Assembly: GCA_943788815.1 (NCBI GenBank)
Contig: CALSRS010000001.1
Location: 744,001 to 808,000, forward strand
Length of the DNA: 64,000 bases
Source: an uncultured Gammaproteobacteria bacterium
Lineage (GTDB): Bacteria > Pseudomonadota > Gammaproteobacteria > Eutrophobiales > Eutrophobiaceae
Reading direction: 5' to 3'
Shown: positions 45,744 through 53,709 of the stretch, in pieces
Position numbering within the stretch: the first letter of the stretch is position 1
Layout of the letters: each line of letters begins with the position of its first letter
Notes under the pieces: model-generated
Told to the model about the DNA's origin: nothing
The model's database searches: none
The model's input: only the letters and a program-made list of their open reading frames with translations
Made by a program: the position numbers and the translations under genes

Positions 45744-47171
45744 GTGATTACCCGACTATCCCATTCTATATTGCAATATACCCTTATTCTGGCTCTTGGC
45801 TTATTGGCAGCATGCGGTCTTGAAACGCCTGATATAGAAAATGATAACCGGCAGAATGAAATCCGTATCTCCACCGTCTACAGTCCAACCACATACTTTA
45901 TAGATACGGAAAATGAAACCGGGTTTGAATATGAACTGGCAAGATTATTTGCCGATACTTTTGATCACAAACTCAAAATGATTGTTGCATCAAATAAGGC
46001 CGAAATGATTGACCTGTTATTAAGTGGTGAAGTTGATATTGCCACTGGCCTACTTAAGGAAACCTTTGAAAACAATCCCAAGCTTACTACCGGACCAGAT
46101 TATTTTAGTGTTTCCCAACAAGTTATTTATAAACTAGGGATAGACCGCCCTGGTAATCTCGATGATCTATATCCATACCAGTTACATATCGCCCGTGGCG
46201 GCTTACGTGTTGATAAACTGGATTACATTAAAAAACAATTTCCCGATTTCAGCTGGATGTTGCATCCCGAGATGAATGCAAGTGAGATTATTGACATGGT
46301 CCACAGGGAAGAAATCGCCTATGCGGCGGTTTATTCCAATGAACTTATTACAGCCCAGCAAAAATACCCTGATCTGCGAGTGGCATTCGATCTCTCGGCT
46401 CCCACTCATCTTTCGTGGATAATAAATAAATCCAATAAAAATGACTTACAAGAAAAAATACAAACATTCTTTGAGAAAATAGAATTCGACGAAAGCCTTG
46501 CAGAGTTGATTGAGTATTTCTACGGCCCTGTCCAAAAATTTGATTACGTTGACCAAAGACGTTTTATAGATCGGTTCTCAAACAGACTGCCCAAATTCGA
46601 ACCTATATTCAAGGCAGCTGCCAATGAGTTAGAAATTGACTGGCGTTTTTTAGCAGCCATGAGTTATCAGGAATCTCACTGGAATGAACGTGCAAGGTCA
46701 CCAACAGGTGTTCGTGGCTTGATGATGCTAACCCTGGATACAGCCAAACAAGTTGGAATTACTAACAGACTGGACCCTGAACAAAGCATTATGGGCGGCG
46801 CTAAGTACATCAAACATTTAATTAGCCGTATACCAGATCGTATAGAAGAGCCTGACCGGACCTGGTTTGCCCTGGCGGCATATAACCTGGGCATGGGACA
46901 TCTGGAAGATGCACGCATTATTACAGAGAAAAACGGCATGAACCCGGATAAGTGGCAGGACGTTAAATCTAATTTACCCTATTTACAAAACTCTCAGTGG
47001 TATAAACAAACCAATTATGGTTATGCCAGAGGAAATGAAGCTGTTAATTACGTTGAAAGTATTCGGAAATATTACAACACTATAATCCAACTGACTCATG
47101 AAGAGCCAGAAACTCAGGAATTAATACTGCCACGGCCAAGAATGATAAAGCTGCCAACATTATCCATGTAG
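45744..47171 (+). CDS. mltF: membrane-bound lytic murein transglycosylase F
   Basis: A 475-residue lipoprotein (lipobox LLAACGLE, Cys24): an SBP3 solute-binding-like domain (residues about 40-260, with FEYELARLFADTFDHKLKMI) and a C-terminal lysozyme-like SLT domain. The catalytic Glu is in YQESHWNERARSPTGVRGLM; later motifs WFALAAYNLGMGHLEDAR fit. It cleaves peptidoglycan to 1,6-anhydro products at the outer membrane. The start is a GTG. Confidence 0.93.
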   Translation: MITRLSHSILQYTLILALGLLAACGLETPDIENDNRQNEIRISTVYSPTTYFIDTENETGFEYELARLFADTFDHKLKMIVASNKAEMIDLLLSGEVDIATGLLKETFENNPKLTTGPDYFSVSQQVIYKLGIDRPGNLDDLYPYQLHIARGGLRVDKLDYIKKQFPDFSWMLHPEMNASEIIDMVHREEIAYAAVYSNELITAQQKYPDLRVAFDLSAPTHLSWIINKSNKNDLQEKIQTFFEKIEFDESLAELIEYFYGPVQKFDYVDQRRFIDRFSNRLPKFEPIFKAAANELEIDWRFLAAMSYQESHWNERARSPTGVRGLMMLTLDTAKQVGITNRLDPEQSIMGGAKYIKHLISRIPDRIEEPDRTWFALAAYNLGMGHLEDARIITEKNGMNPDKWQDVKSNLPYLQNSQWYKQTNYGYARGNEAVNYVESIRKYYNTIIQLTHEEPETQELILPRPRMIKLPTLSM

Positions 47172-47197
47172 CTGACTCGTAAACTTTGCAGAAATTA

Positions 47198-48094
47198 TCA
47201 GGCCCAAACTGGATTGGACTCAAACCTGTTGAATAAAAAATCCACAAATGTTCTCACCTTGGCAGATAGGTGCATTCGATGAATATAGACTGCATGTATA
47301 GGACGTTTAGCGGCCTCATATTCAACCAGCACTGTTATTAACCTGCCATTTTTAATGTCCTTGTCTACCATATACATGGGGAGATTCACAAGACCACAAC
47401 CTTTTATTGCCGCAATTCTCAAGGCATCACCGGCATTGGATTTTAATGTCCCGTTTACATCAAAACGTTTATAACCTTGTCCTGATTTAAAAAGCCATGT
47501 CTCTCCCATCCGTGTCGTCTGAATCAGGCAATTGTGGTCGCGCAGATCATCAGGGGTCTCAGGTATTCCATTTTTATCTAGATATTCCGGGGCGCCACAC
47601 ACAACCATCCTTGCATCCGCTATCTTTCTTGCAAATAAACTCGAGTCTTCCAATGTGCCAATCAAGATGGCAAGGTCTATCCCTTCATCAACCAGATCAG
47701 GTGTACGTTCAGCCAGTAACATTTCTACATTCACATTTGGGTATTGCGTCAGATATTCAGTAACTGCCCGGGAAAGATGAAAGGAGCCAAATGATGTCGG
47801 TGCCATAATGCGTAAGGTACCTCGGGGTTCAGAACTTAATTTAGAAACTGAAAGTTCTGTTTCTTCGATATCATTTAAAATTTCTTTGATTCTGTCCCGG
47901 TAAACCGTTCCAACCTCAGTAAGACTCAAGCTTCTGGTTGTACGATTAAATAACTGGACATCCAGACTATCTTCCAATCGTTTGATGTGTTTGGAAACCA
48001 TGGCCTTGGAGATCCCCAGGTTGTCCGCAGCGGCAGAAAAGCTCCCCAACCGCGCCACCTGCATAAAGACCTTCATGCTACTTAATTTATCCAT
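47198..48094 (-). CDS. LysR-family transcriptional regulator
   Basis: A 298-residue LTTR: winged HTH (FMQVARLGSFSAAADNLGIS, then MVSKHIKRLEDSLDVQLFNR) and a periplasmic-binding-like effector domain (residues 90-295). Closest in style to the DsdA/AaeR/PecT group. It is divergent from a small secreted-protein gene; the 134-bp gap contains GTTTAC (48109) and GTAAAC (48149) as a wide inverted repeat that might be its site. Target genes are unknown. Confidence 0.92.
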   Translation of the reverse strand: MDKLSSMKVFMQVARLGSFSAAADNLGISKAMVSKHIKRLEDSLDVQLFNRTTRSLSLTEVGTVYRDRIKEILNDIEETELSVSKLSSEPRGTLRIMAPTSFGSFHLSRAVTEYLTQYPNVNVEMLLAERTPDLVDEGIDLAILIGTLEDSSLFARKIADARMVVCGAPEYLDKNGIPETPDDLRDHNCLIQTTRMGETWLFKSGQGYKRFDVNGTLKSNAGDALRIAAIKGCGLVNLPMYMVDKDIKNGRLITVLVEYEAAKRPIHAVYIHRMHLSAKVRTFVDFLFNRFESNPVWA

Positions 48095-48228
48095 ATCGAT
48101 TTACCATTGTTTACTTATAGTAGAATATAAATTAATTTATACGTGATTGTAAACCATTAAATTAAACCGTATTATTGCATTGCAGCAAAAATAAATAGCA
48201 GTATTACTCGAAAAATAAGGAAATAGCC

Positions 48229-48516
48229 ATGAAAGTGACAAATAAAGTTGTAATTGCACTTTTCCTGGCGGCCCAACTCAACTTGGTATCCGCCAACGAA
48301 AATGTGTTTTCAATGGAAGCCGTGAAAACGGCAGGCGGTGATAATTATATTCAAAAACTCAAGGAAGTGAAAATTAGAACTCCTATGACGTTCACAGATG
48401 TTGTTGTCGTCGCACCTGATCTGAAAGCTAGAAAAACTAGATCTATTCAGTTATCACAATATCAGATCAATTTTGACGATTTGTCTAGCTCACCTGAAGT
48501 TGTTTTTCAGGATTAA
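48229..48516 (+). CDS. small exported protein of unknown function
   Basis: A 95-residue protein with a signal peptide (VVIALFLAAQLNLVSANE) and a short basic-acidic mature part (KLKEVKIRTPMTFTDVVVVA, then RSIQLSQYQINFDDLSS). I know no family. It has AAGGAAAT before the ATG and is divergently transcribed from the LysR gene, so it may be its target. Confidence 0.6.
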   Translation: MKVTNKVVIALFLAAQLNLVSANENVFSMEAVKTAGGDNYIQKLKEVKIRTPMTFTDVVVVAPDLKARKTRSIQLSQYQINFDDLSSSPEVVFQD

Positions 48517-48633
48517 AGCCAGACTAATATTTAATTAGACGATTCACCCCCCCGGACACAAGGACGTGTCCAATTTTAAGAAACTCCTGTTGATTAACTT
48601 TCTGTATACAGAATCCTGTTACAATGTTTTTGC

Positions 48634-49626
48634 ATGGACCAAACAGATGCCTTTCAAAAATTATCACATGACGATATTCTCAATGCCATAGATGCAGCTG
48701 GATATCGATGTAGCGGTCACATTTATCCATTAAACAGTTATGAAAACCGTGTCTACCAGGTTGGATTGGAAGATGCGAATAATGTTATTGCAAAATTTTA
48801 CAGACCCGGCAGGTGGAGCGATGATGCAATCATCGAGGAGCATAATTTTACTACCCACCTGAGCACGGAAGATATACCGGTAATCTCACCGTTATTATTT
48901 ACAGACAAAACCAGTCTTAAACACACAGATCGTTTCAGATACGCTTTATACGAGAGTGTGGGTGGACGAACACCAGAACTGGATAATCCTGGCCACTTAA
49001 AAATGTTAGGCAGGACCCTTGCCCGCATCCATAATTTTGGAGAAACTCAGCAATTCGTCCACAGACGCACACTAAACATTACCGAGTTTGCAGATGATAG
49101 CTGCACCTTTCTACTGGAAAATAATTTTATTCCCCAGGACTTGCTACCGGCTTATGAATCACTCATTGGTGATGTTATCAGCAGGATTAAACAATGTTTT
49201 AGCGATACAGGACAAGTAAATTTCATAAGGATTCACGGTGATTTTCATCTGGGAAATATACTTTGGCGCGACGATACCCCTTTTGTAGTTGATTTTGACG
49301 ACACTATGATGGGACCCGTAGTTCAGGATATCTGGATGCTGTTATCTGGTGACTATGAATACATGACGGCGAGGTTAAATGACGTACTTGAAGGCTATAA
49401 CGAATTTCGGGATTTTAATCCCGTTGAGCTAAATCTAATTGAAGCACTCCGGTCTTTACGTATTATTCACTACGCGGGATGGATTGCAAAACGCTGGGAA
49501 GATCCAGCATTTCCATTTGCTTTTCCCTGGTTTAATACACAACGTTACTGGCAGGATCATATCTTGAACCTTCGAGAACAAATCGCTGCAATGGAAGAGC
49601 CTGCATTAATCTGGCACCGTAGCTGA
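48634..49626 (+). CDS. srkA: stress response kinase SrkA (YihE/RdoA)
   Basis: A 330-residue aminoglycoside-phosphotransferase-like Ser/Thr kinase. Family marks are LNSYENRVYQVGLEDANNVI, catalytic IRIHGDFHLGNILW and metal-binding VVDFDDTMMGPVVQD, with FAFPWFNTQRYW near the end. In E. coli it limits MazEF-related death under stress. Its last 21 bases overlap the convergent lexA-like gene. Confidence 0.93.
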   Translation: MDQTDAFQKLSHDDILNAIDAAGYRCSGHIYPLNSYENRVYQVGLEDANNVIAKFYRPGRWSDDAIIEEHNFTTHLSTEDIPVISPLLFTDKTSLKHTDRFRYALYESVGGRTPELDNPGHLKMLGRTLARIHNFGETQQFVHRRTLNITEFADDSCTFLLENNFIPQDLLPAYESLIGDVISRIKQCFSDTGQVNFIRIHGDFHLGNILWRDDTPFVVDFDDTMMGPVVQDIWMLLSGDYEYMTARLNDVLEGYNEFRDFNPVELNLIEALRSLRIIHYAGWIAKRWEDPAFPFAFPWFNTQRYWQDHILNLREQIAAMEEPALIWHRS

Positions 49627-50220
49627 TTCATAAAGCCGTACCTGGCCTGTTACAACACCTTGAATATGCACGCGACTCGATGGATATATCATTGATGTCA
49701 TGGAAGGATTATCTGCCACCAGCTCTATCATATCGCCATGTTTCTTAAGGCGTTTTAATGTTGCTTCTTCGTTATCAATCAGGGCAAGAACAATATCTCC
49801 ATTTTTAACAATCTGGGTCTTTTTAACCACAATGAGATCACCATTGAGGATACCAGCATCAATCATGGCATTACCTTTGACTTTGAGCACAAACCTGTCC
49901 GGTCCCAGTAGCAATTCGGAGAAATTCACTTCATTATCTTCTGTGGCCTTCTCTATGGCCCTGCCTGATGAGAAATTGCCTTTTAAGGGTAGGATAGTCA
50001 GACTTTGGCGGTTTTTAGGGGTGAGTTTTATATCACGCCAACCTTTGCCCGTGCGACGCAGATATTTTTTTTTCTTTAAGGACTCGACATACCGATGCAC
50101 CGTCCCTTTGGATTTAATATCCAGGCTTTCGCCAATTTCTCGCAAGGTAGGCCCATGCCCCGTCTTAGTAACATATTCCGTAATGACGTCGAGTATCTTT
50201 TGCTCCAGCCTGGTTAACAT
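49606..50220 (-). CDS. LexA paralogue with lost self-cleavage residues
   Basis: A 204-residue LexA-type repressor: N-terminal winged helix (TGHGPTLREIGESLDIKSKG, recognition segment SKGTVHRYVESL) and a LexA/S24-fold C-terminal domain. The catalytic Ser normally in GDSM is Ala here: VKGNAMIDAGILNGD, codon GCC. The scissile Ala-Gly is replaced by Ser-Gly (GNFSSGRAIE). The general-base Lys is kept in EATLKRLKKHG. Family knowledge says such a protein cannot self-cleave with RecA, so it should be a permanent repressor or regulated some other way. The recognition segment S-K-x3-H-R resembles alphaproteobacterial LexA. A GTTC-N7-GTTC site lies upstream. Confidence 0.9.
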   Translation of the reverse strand: MLTRLEQKILDVITEYVTKTGHGPTLREIGESLDIKSKGTVHRYVESLKKKKYLRRTGKGWRDIKLTPKNRQSLTILPLKGNFSSGRAIEKATEDNEVNFSELLLGPDRFVLKVKGNAMIDAGILNGDLIVVKKTQIVKNGDIVLALIDNEEATLKRLKKHGDMIELVADNPSMTSMIYPSSRVHIQGVVTGQVRLYESATVPD

Positions 50221-50253
50221 AATGTTCTCCTAAATTTCTCCTTCAAGAATAGA

Positions 50254-50268
50254 GAACAAAAAGAGAAC
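50254..50268 (-). promoter_or_regulatory. GTTC-N7-GTTC operator (alphaproteobacterial-type SOS box)
   Basis: On the minus strand GTTCTCTTTTTGTTC is an exact GTTC-N7-GTTC direct repeat, the LexA-binding motif known from Alphaproteobacteria. It is 34 bp upstream of the LexA-paralogue ATG and about 140 bp before the divergent cigR-like gene, so it could autoregulate and control both. Confidence 0.65.
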
Positions 50269-50407
50269 ATTCAAGGCTTATTATAGAATGCATCAAAATT
50301 ATCTAACTATAATTCATGGATATTTCACAATTTATTAAGTTATTTCCAAATTAACGTTATTTGTCACTTATAATTTATACCCATCAACAAACCAAAGGAA
50401 TAGATAC

Positions 50408-50890
50408 ATGACCAAGCCCCTGATTTCTTCTTTAATATTAATTTTCATGTTCAGCGTTCCGATTAGTTATGCACAGGACACATTAAATTCAGTCATCTCC
50501 GAGGCAGCGCAGGCAGGATTCAGCGAACTTGAGCACCAACTGATAAAAAAATACATAGGTGAACACAAACAAACCGATCAAACTTCTGAAACAAGTGATG
50601 CAAAGCCAGAAAAGGGAGGTAAATCCATGCCTCCTGGACTGGCCAAACGGAATTCCTTACCTCCTGGACTGGCCTCGCAATTACAAAAAAACGGTAGCCT
50701 ACCACCCGGTTTGGCAAAACGTGAATTACCTGCCGATCTTGAAAATCAGTTACCACCAGTAACAGAAGGATATGAAAGATCCATCCTTGAGGATATGTCG
50801 GTCGTCCTGGTAGAAAAAGCCACCGGTAAAATTGCTGATATAATTACAGACGTAATTTCAGGAGATGATAGAACAGATAGGAGAAATTAA
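50408..50890 (+). CDS. CigR-like exported protein with LPPGL repeats
   Basis: A 160-residue secreted protein (signal ends ISYAQD). The centre contains repeated motifs [25 protein letters not shown] and [11 protein letters not shown], the pattern of the CigR family, known from an inner-membrane antivirulence protein of Salmonella. The C-terminal part ([20 protein letters not shown]) matches the small beta domain that follows in RcnB/CigR proteins. It overlaps nothing but msrB starts 2 bp after it. Role unknown; the repeat could bind a partner in the envelope. Confidence 0.75.
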   Translation: MTKPLISSLILIFMFSVPISYAQDTLNSVISEAAQAGFSELEHQLIKKYIGEHKQTDQTSETSDAKPEKGGKSMPPGLAKRNSLPPGLASQLQKNGSLPPGLAKRELPADLENQLPPVTEGYERSILEDMSVVLVEKATGKIADIITDVISGDDRTDRRN

Positions 50891-50891
50891 C

Positions 50892-51293
50892 TTGCAGGAC
50901 AAAAAAATTGAAAAATCTGATGACGAGTGGAAGGAAATGCTTACCCCTGAGCAATATGCCATCTGCAGAGAAAAAGGGACTGAGCCTGCGTTTTCAGGTG
51001 AGTATCACGACAGCAAGGAGTCGGGAATGTATCGCTGTCGATGCTGTGGCGAACCGCTATTTACCTCAGAGACCAAATACGACTCTGGATCAGGCTGGCC
51101 CAGCTTTTATCAACCATTAAAAGATGATGCAATAAAATCTGAGTCAGATCGCAGTTTGGGGATGGTTCGCACTGAAGTCATGTGTAATGCCTGCGAATCC
51201 CATCTGGGACATGTATTCGAGGACGGCCCTCAACCCACGGGGTTACGTTATTGCATAAACTCCGCCTCATTGAAACTCGATAAGGAAGACTGA
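50892..51293 (+). CDS. msrB: peptide-methionine (R)-S-oxide reductase MsrB
   Basis: About 133 residues from a TTG at 50892 preceded by AGGAG; the longer ATG at 50865 lies inside the upstream gene. Zinc-binding CxxC pairs CRCCGEPL and [10 protein letters not shown], family core [11 protein letters not shown] and the catalytic Cys in [12 protein letters not shown]. It reduces methionine-R-sulfoxide in proteins. Close packing behind the cigR-like gene suggests one transcript. Confidence 0.93.
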   Translation: MQDKKIEKSDDEWKEMLTPEQYAICREKGTEPAFSGEYHDSKESGMYRCRCCGEPLFTSETKYDSGSGWPSFYQPLKDDAIKSESDRSLGMVRTEVMCNACESHLGHVFEDGPQPTGLRYCINSASLKLDKED

Positions 51294-51322
51294 GTGCCTA
51301 TCAGTTATGTTTTGCTCTAAAA

Positions 51323-52393
51323 ATGCTAATTCGTCATTCAATTATCAGCAATATAACATCCAGGCTTTCAACAAGTTTGCTTTATCTTGGATTAGGCATT
51401 TGGGCAATCACTGGAATTTTACTCCCCGTTTCTCTATTTGCAGATGAACCTATGCTAAATGACAAAATTATTATCGCCCATCGTGGTGCCTCAGGCTATC
51501 TCCCTGAACACACACTGGCCGCCAAGGTCCTAGCTTACGGTATGGGAGTAGATTTCATAGAACAGGACGTCGTCCTGTCCCGTGACAAAATTCCTGTGGT
51601 TCTCCATGACCTTGAATTAAATGCCACTACAAATGTTAAACAGGTTTTTCCGAACCGTGCACGCAAGGATGGAAAATTCTATGTCATTGACTTTGACTTA
51701 TCGGAATTAAAGCAACTCAATGTGACTGCGCGGATCAGAAAGAACGGTAATCCAAGATACTCTGGCAGATTTCCACCGGGGAGATCAGAATTTAAGATTG
51801 CGACCTTGAGTGAAGAGATAGAATTAATTCAGGGAATGAATAAAAGCACTGGAAAAAATATCGGACTCTACACAGAAATTAAATCACCCGCCTGGCATCA
51901 TGAACAAGGCTACGACTTATCAACAGCAGTATTGCAGACACTGTCAGATTACGGCTATACCAATGCATCAGATAATGTTCTTCTTCAATGTTTTGATCCT
52001 GCAGAGCTACTGCGAGTTAAAAATGAACTCAATAGTAATTTAAGACTGGTTCAACTCATTGGCGAAAACGCCTGGAATGAAGCAGATACGGATTATAATA
52101 AAATGCACTCCAAAGCAGGTCTGCAAAAAATCGCCATCTATGCATCAGGAATCGGACCCTCAATTGATCATATACTCAAGGTTAGGAATGGCGAGATTCA
52201 AAGTACTACCCTGGTTAAGGATGCCCATGATCTGGGTATGGTTGTGCATCCCTATACCCTAAGAAAAGACAAGCTACCATCCTATGTCAACTCTTTCGAA
52301 GAATTAATGGAACTCCTGTTCGTTAAGGCTGGTGTTGATGGAGTATTTACAGATTTTCCAGATTTGGCTGTTCAATTTCTTAAATCAAAGTAG
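51323..52393 (+). CDS. glpQ: periplasmic glycerophosphodiester phosphodiesterase
   Basis: A 356-residue protein: signal or anchor (LLPVSLFADEPM), then the GDPD TIM barrel with IIAHRGASGYLPEHTLAAK, FIEQDVVLSRDKIPVVLHD and TEIKSPAWHH. Catalytic His pair and Glu/Asp metal ligands are in place. It hydrolyses glycerophosphodiesters to glycerol-3-phosphate and alcohol in the periplasm. Length and insertions match GlpQ, not the cytoplasmic UgpQ. Confidence 0.93.
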   Translation: MLIRHSIISNITSRLSTSLLYLGLGIWAITGILLPVSLFADEPMLNDKIIIAHRGASGYLPEHTLAAKVLAYGMGVDFIEQDVVLSRDKIPVVLHDLELNATTNVKQVFPNRARKDGKFYVIDFDLSELKQLNVTARIRKNGNPRYSGRFPPGRSEFKIATLSEEIELIQGMNKSTGKNIGLYTEIKSPAWHHEQGYDLSTAVLQTLSDYGYTNASDNVLLQCFDPAELLRVKNELNSNLRLVQLIGENAWNEADTDYNKMHSKAGLQKIAIYASGIGPSIDHILKVRNGEIQSTTLVKDAHDLGMVVHPYTLRKDKLPSYVNSFEELMELLFVKAGVDGVFTDFPDLAVQFLKSK

Positions 52394-52397
52394 AAAC

Positions 52398-52428
52398 CAC
52401 AGCAGTCCTGATACACACAACTGCTGTG
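52398..52428. terminator. stem-loop between convergent glpQ and the glutaredoxin-like gene
   Basis: Perfect 9-bp stem CACAGCAGT / ACTGCTGTG with a 13-nt loop in a 45-bp gap between convergent genes. No long T-run follows, so it is a weak intrinsic terminator at best. Confidence 0.5.
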
Positions 52429-52438
52429 ATTGTCACGA

Positions 52439-52675
52439 CTACTTTAAATCACTCAGTGCAGCACCAAAATTGATGTGAAAGACCTTTTCTCCTAATAGTA
52501 GTGCAGGAACAGATTTGACACCTGCACTCTCAGCTTCTTCTATACGTGATTGCTGTTCAGCCAGATGAACAATTTCAACATCATAATCCTGCTTGTCCAG
52601 TGCGTTGGCGACAGATTGTTCTGCTTCAACACAGACAGGACAACCCGCATGGTAAAATATGGCTTTAGATTTCAT
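52439..52675 (-). CDS. small glutaredoxin/thioredoxin-fold protein
   Basis: A 78-residue protein from ATG 52675 with redox motif HAGCPVCVEAEQ near the N-terminus and cis-Pro segment VKSVPALLLGEKVFHINFGA. Probably a thiol-disulfide oxidoreductase of the glutaredoxin-like class. The frame is open to 52747 but the internal ATG gives the standard domain. It is divergent from an HxlR regulator with two palindromes between, so it is probably controlled by that regulator. Confidence 0.8.
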   Translation of the reverse strand: MKSKAIFYHAGCPVCVEAEQSVANALDKQDYDVEIVHLAEQQSRIEEAESAGVKSVPALLLGEKVFHINFGAALSDLK

Positions 52676-52732
52676 AATTATATTCCTTGAATAGTGAATT
52701 TGGAGTAACCTATTATTCACATAGTTAACAAA

Positions 52733-52767
52733 CTGAAAAGTAAGCACTTTTCAGTAAGTCACTTACT
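52733..52767. promoter_or_regulatory. two adjacent palindromes, candidate HxlR operators
   Basis: CTGAAAAGT-aagc-ACTTTTCAG (52733-52754) is a perfect 9-bp inverted repeat, and AGTAAGT-c-ACTTACT (52753-52767) is a perfect 7-bp one that overlaps it. They lie between the divergent glutaredoxin-like gene and the HxlR gene. Confidence 0.6.
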
Positions 52768-53127
52768 TTGTGGTACATATTATTGGAAACATTGAATAAA
52801 AAAGATCCTGTTTACGACATACCATCCAATGTTGGACAGATGGTTGAATCTATTATCGGCTGTAAATGGTCATTGTCCATTTTGAGATTATTAAGAAACG
52901 GTATTAACCGACCCGGTGAAATGCAAAGACAAATAGATGGACTGACTACAAAAGTCCTCAACGAGAGGTTGGTTAAGCTCAGCCGGTTTGGAATCATCGA
53001 CAAGATTGTATACCCGGAATCCCCCCCCCGGGTGGAATACCTGTTTACAGAATTTGGCAACCAATTTCTTGAAATTGTTGATGTGGTTGAAAAAGTCCAG
53101 ACAAACCTCGACAAGAAACCCAGATAA
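52768..53127 (+). CDS. HxlR-family transcriptional regulator
   Basis: A 119-residue winged-helix protein with the HxlR pattern: CKWSLSILRLLRNGINRPGE, then GLTTKVLNERLVKLSRFGII and SPPRVEYLFTEFG. The first frame codon is TTG 52768; TTG 52783 or 52792 are possible starts, and the last follows TTGGAA at suitable distance. HxlR proteins include thiol and aldehyde sensors; a Cys (CKWS) at the usual sensor position is present. It likely regulates the divergent thiol gene and itself. Confidence 0.88.
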   Translation: MWYILLETLNKKDPVYDIPSNVGQMVESIIGCKWSLSILRLLRNGINRPGEMQRQIDGLTTKVLNERLVKLSRFGIIDKIVYPESPPRVEYLFTEFGNQFLEIVDVVEKVQTNLDKKPR

Positions 53128-53129
53128 AA

Positions 53130-53576
53130 GTGTACAAAATTCAAGCACCTGAATCTGAGCAAGATTATGCTGACTATTATGAGTTACGTTGGCGTATTCT
53201 CCGTGCTCCCTGGGGCCAAGCAAGGGGGTCAGAAAAAGATGAATTTGAAGATCTTTCCCATCATGTTTGTGTAAAAACTGATTCAGGCGAGGTCATTGGC
53301 GTAGGGAGATTACATACTGTGCAACCAGGTATTGCACAGATTCGTTATATGGCCATTGATGAGGATTTCCGACAAACCGGAATTGGCAGAAAAATTTATC
53401 AATACCTGGAAGACGTTGCCCGAAAGTCAGATATAAATAAAATCATCATAGATGCAAGAATAAATGCCGTAGGCTTTTATGAACAGATGGGATTCATCAT
53501 TACTGGTGATGGTCATACACTCTTTGATGTCATTCAGCACAAAAAAATGGAAAAGAAAATAATTTTAATCGAGTAA
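53130..53576 (+). CDS. GNAT-family N-acetyltransferase
   Basis: A 148-residue GNAT protein. Acetyl-CoA-binding motif A is RYMAIDEDFRQTGIGRKIYQ (R/Q-x2-G-x-G/A), preceded by VIGVGRLHTVQPGIAQI and followed by NAVGFYEQMGF. Starts with GTG 2 bp after the HxlR stop, so it is coupled to it. Substrate unknown. Confidence 0.88.
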   Translation: MYKIQAPESEQDYADYYELRWRILRAPWGQARGSEKDEFEDLSHHVCVKTDSGEVIGVGRLHTVQPGIAQIRYMAIDEDFRQTGIGRKIYQYLEDVARKSDINKIIIDARINAVGFYEQMGFIITGDGHTLFDVIQHKKMEKKIILIE

Positions 53577-53709
53577 TTTTATAATTTTCGTTTCTGCTAT
53601 TTGCCAAAAGAGGCATTTTATCATCCATAAATATACCAAAAAGGTACCCTCGTATACTAATTTTTAAGATTCTATAACCCTTCTACGCAATTAAAAAATA
53701 ACTCAATCC

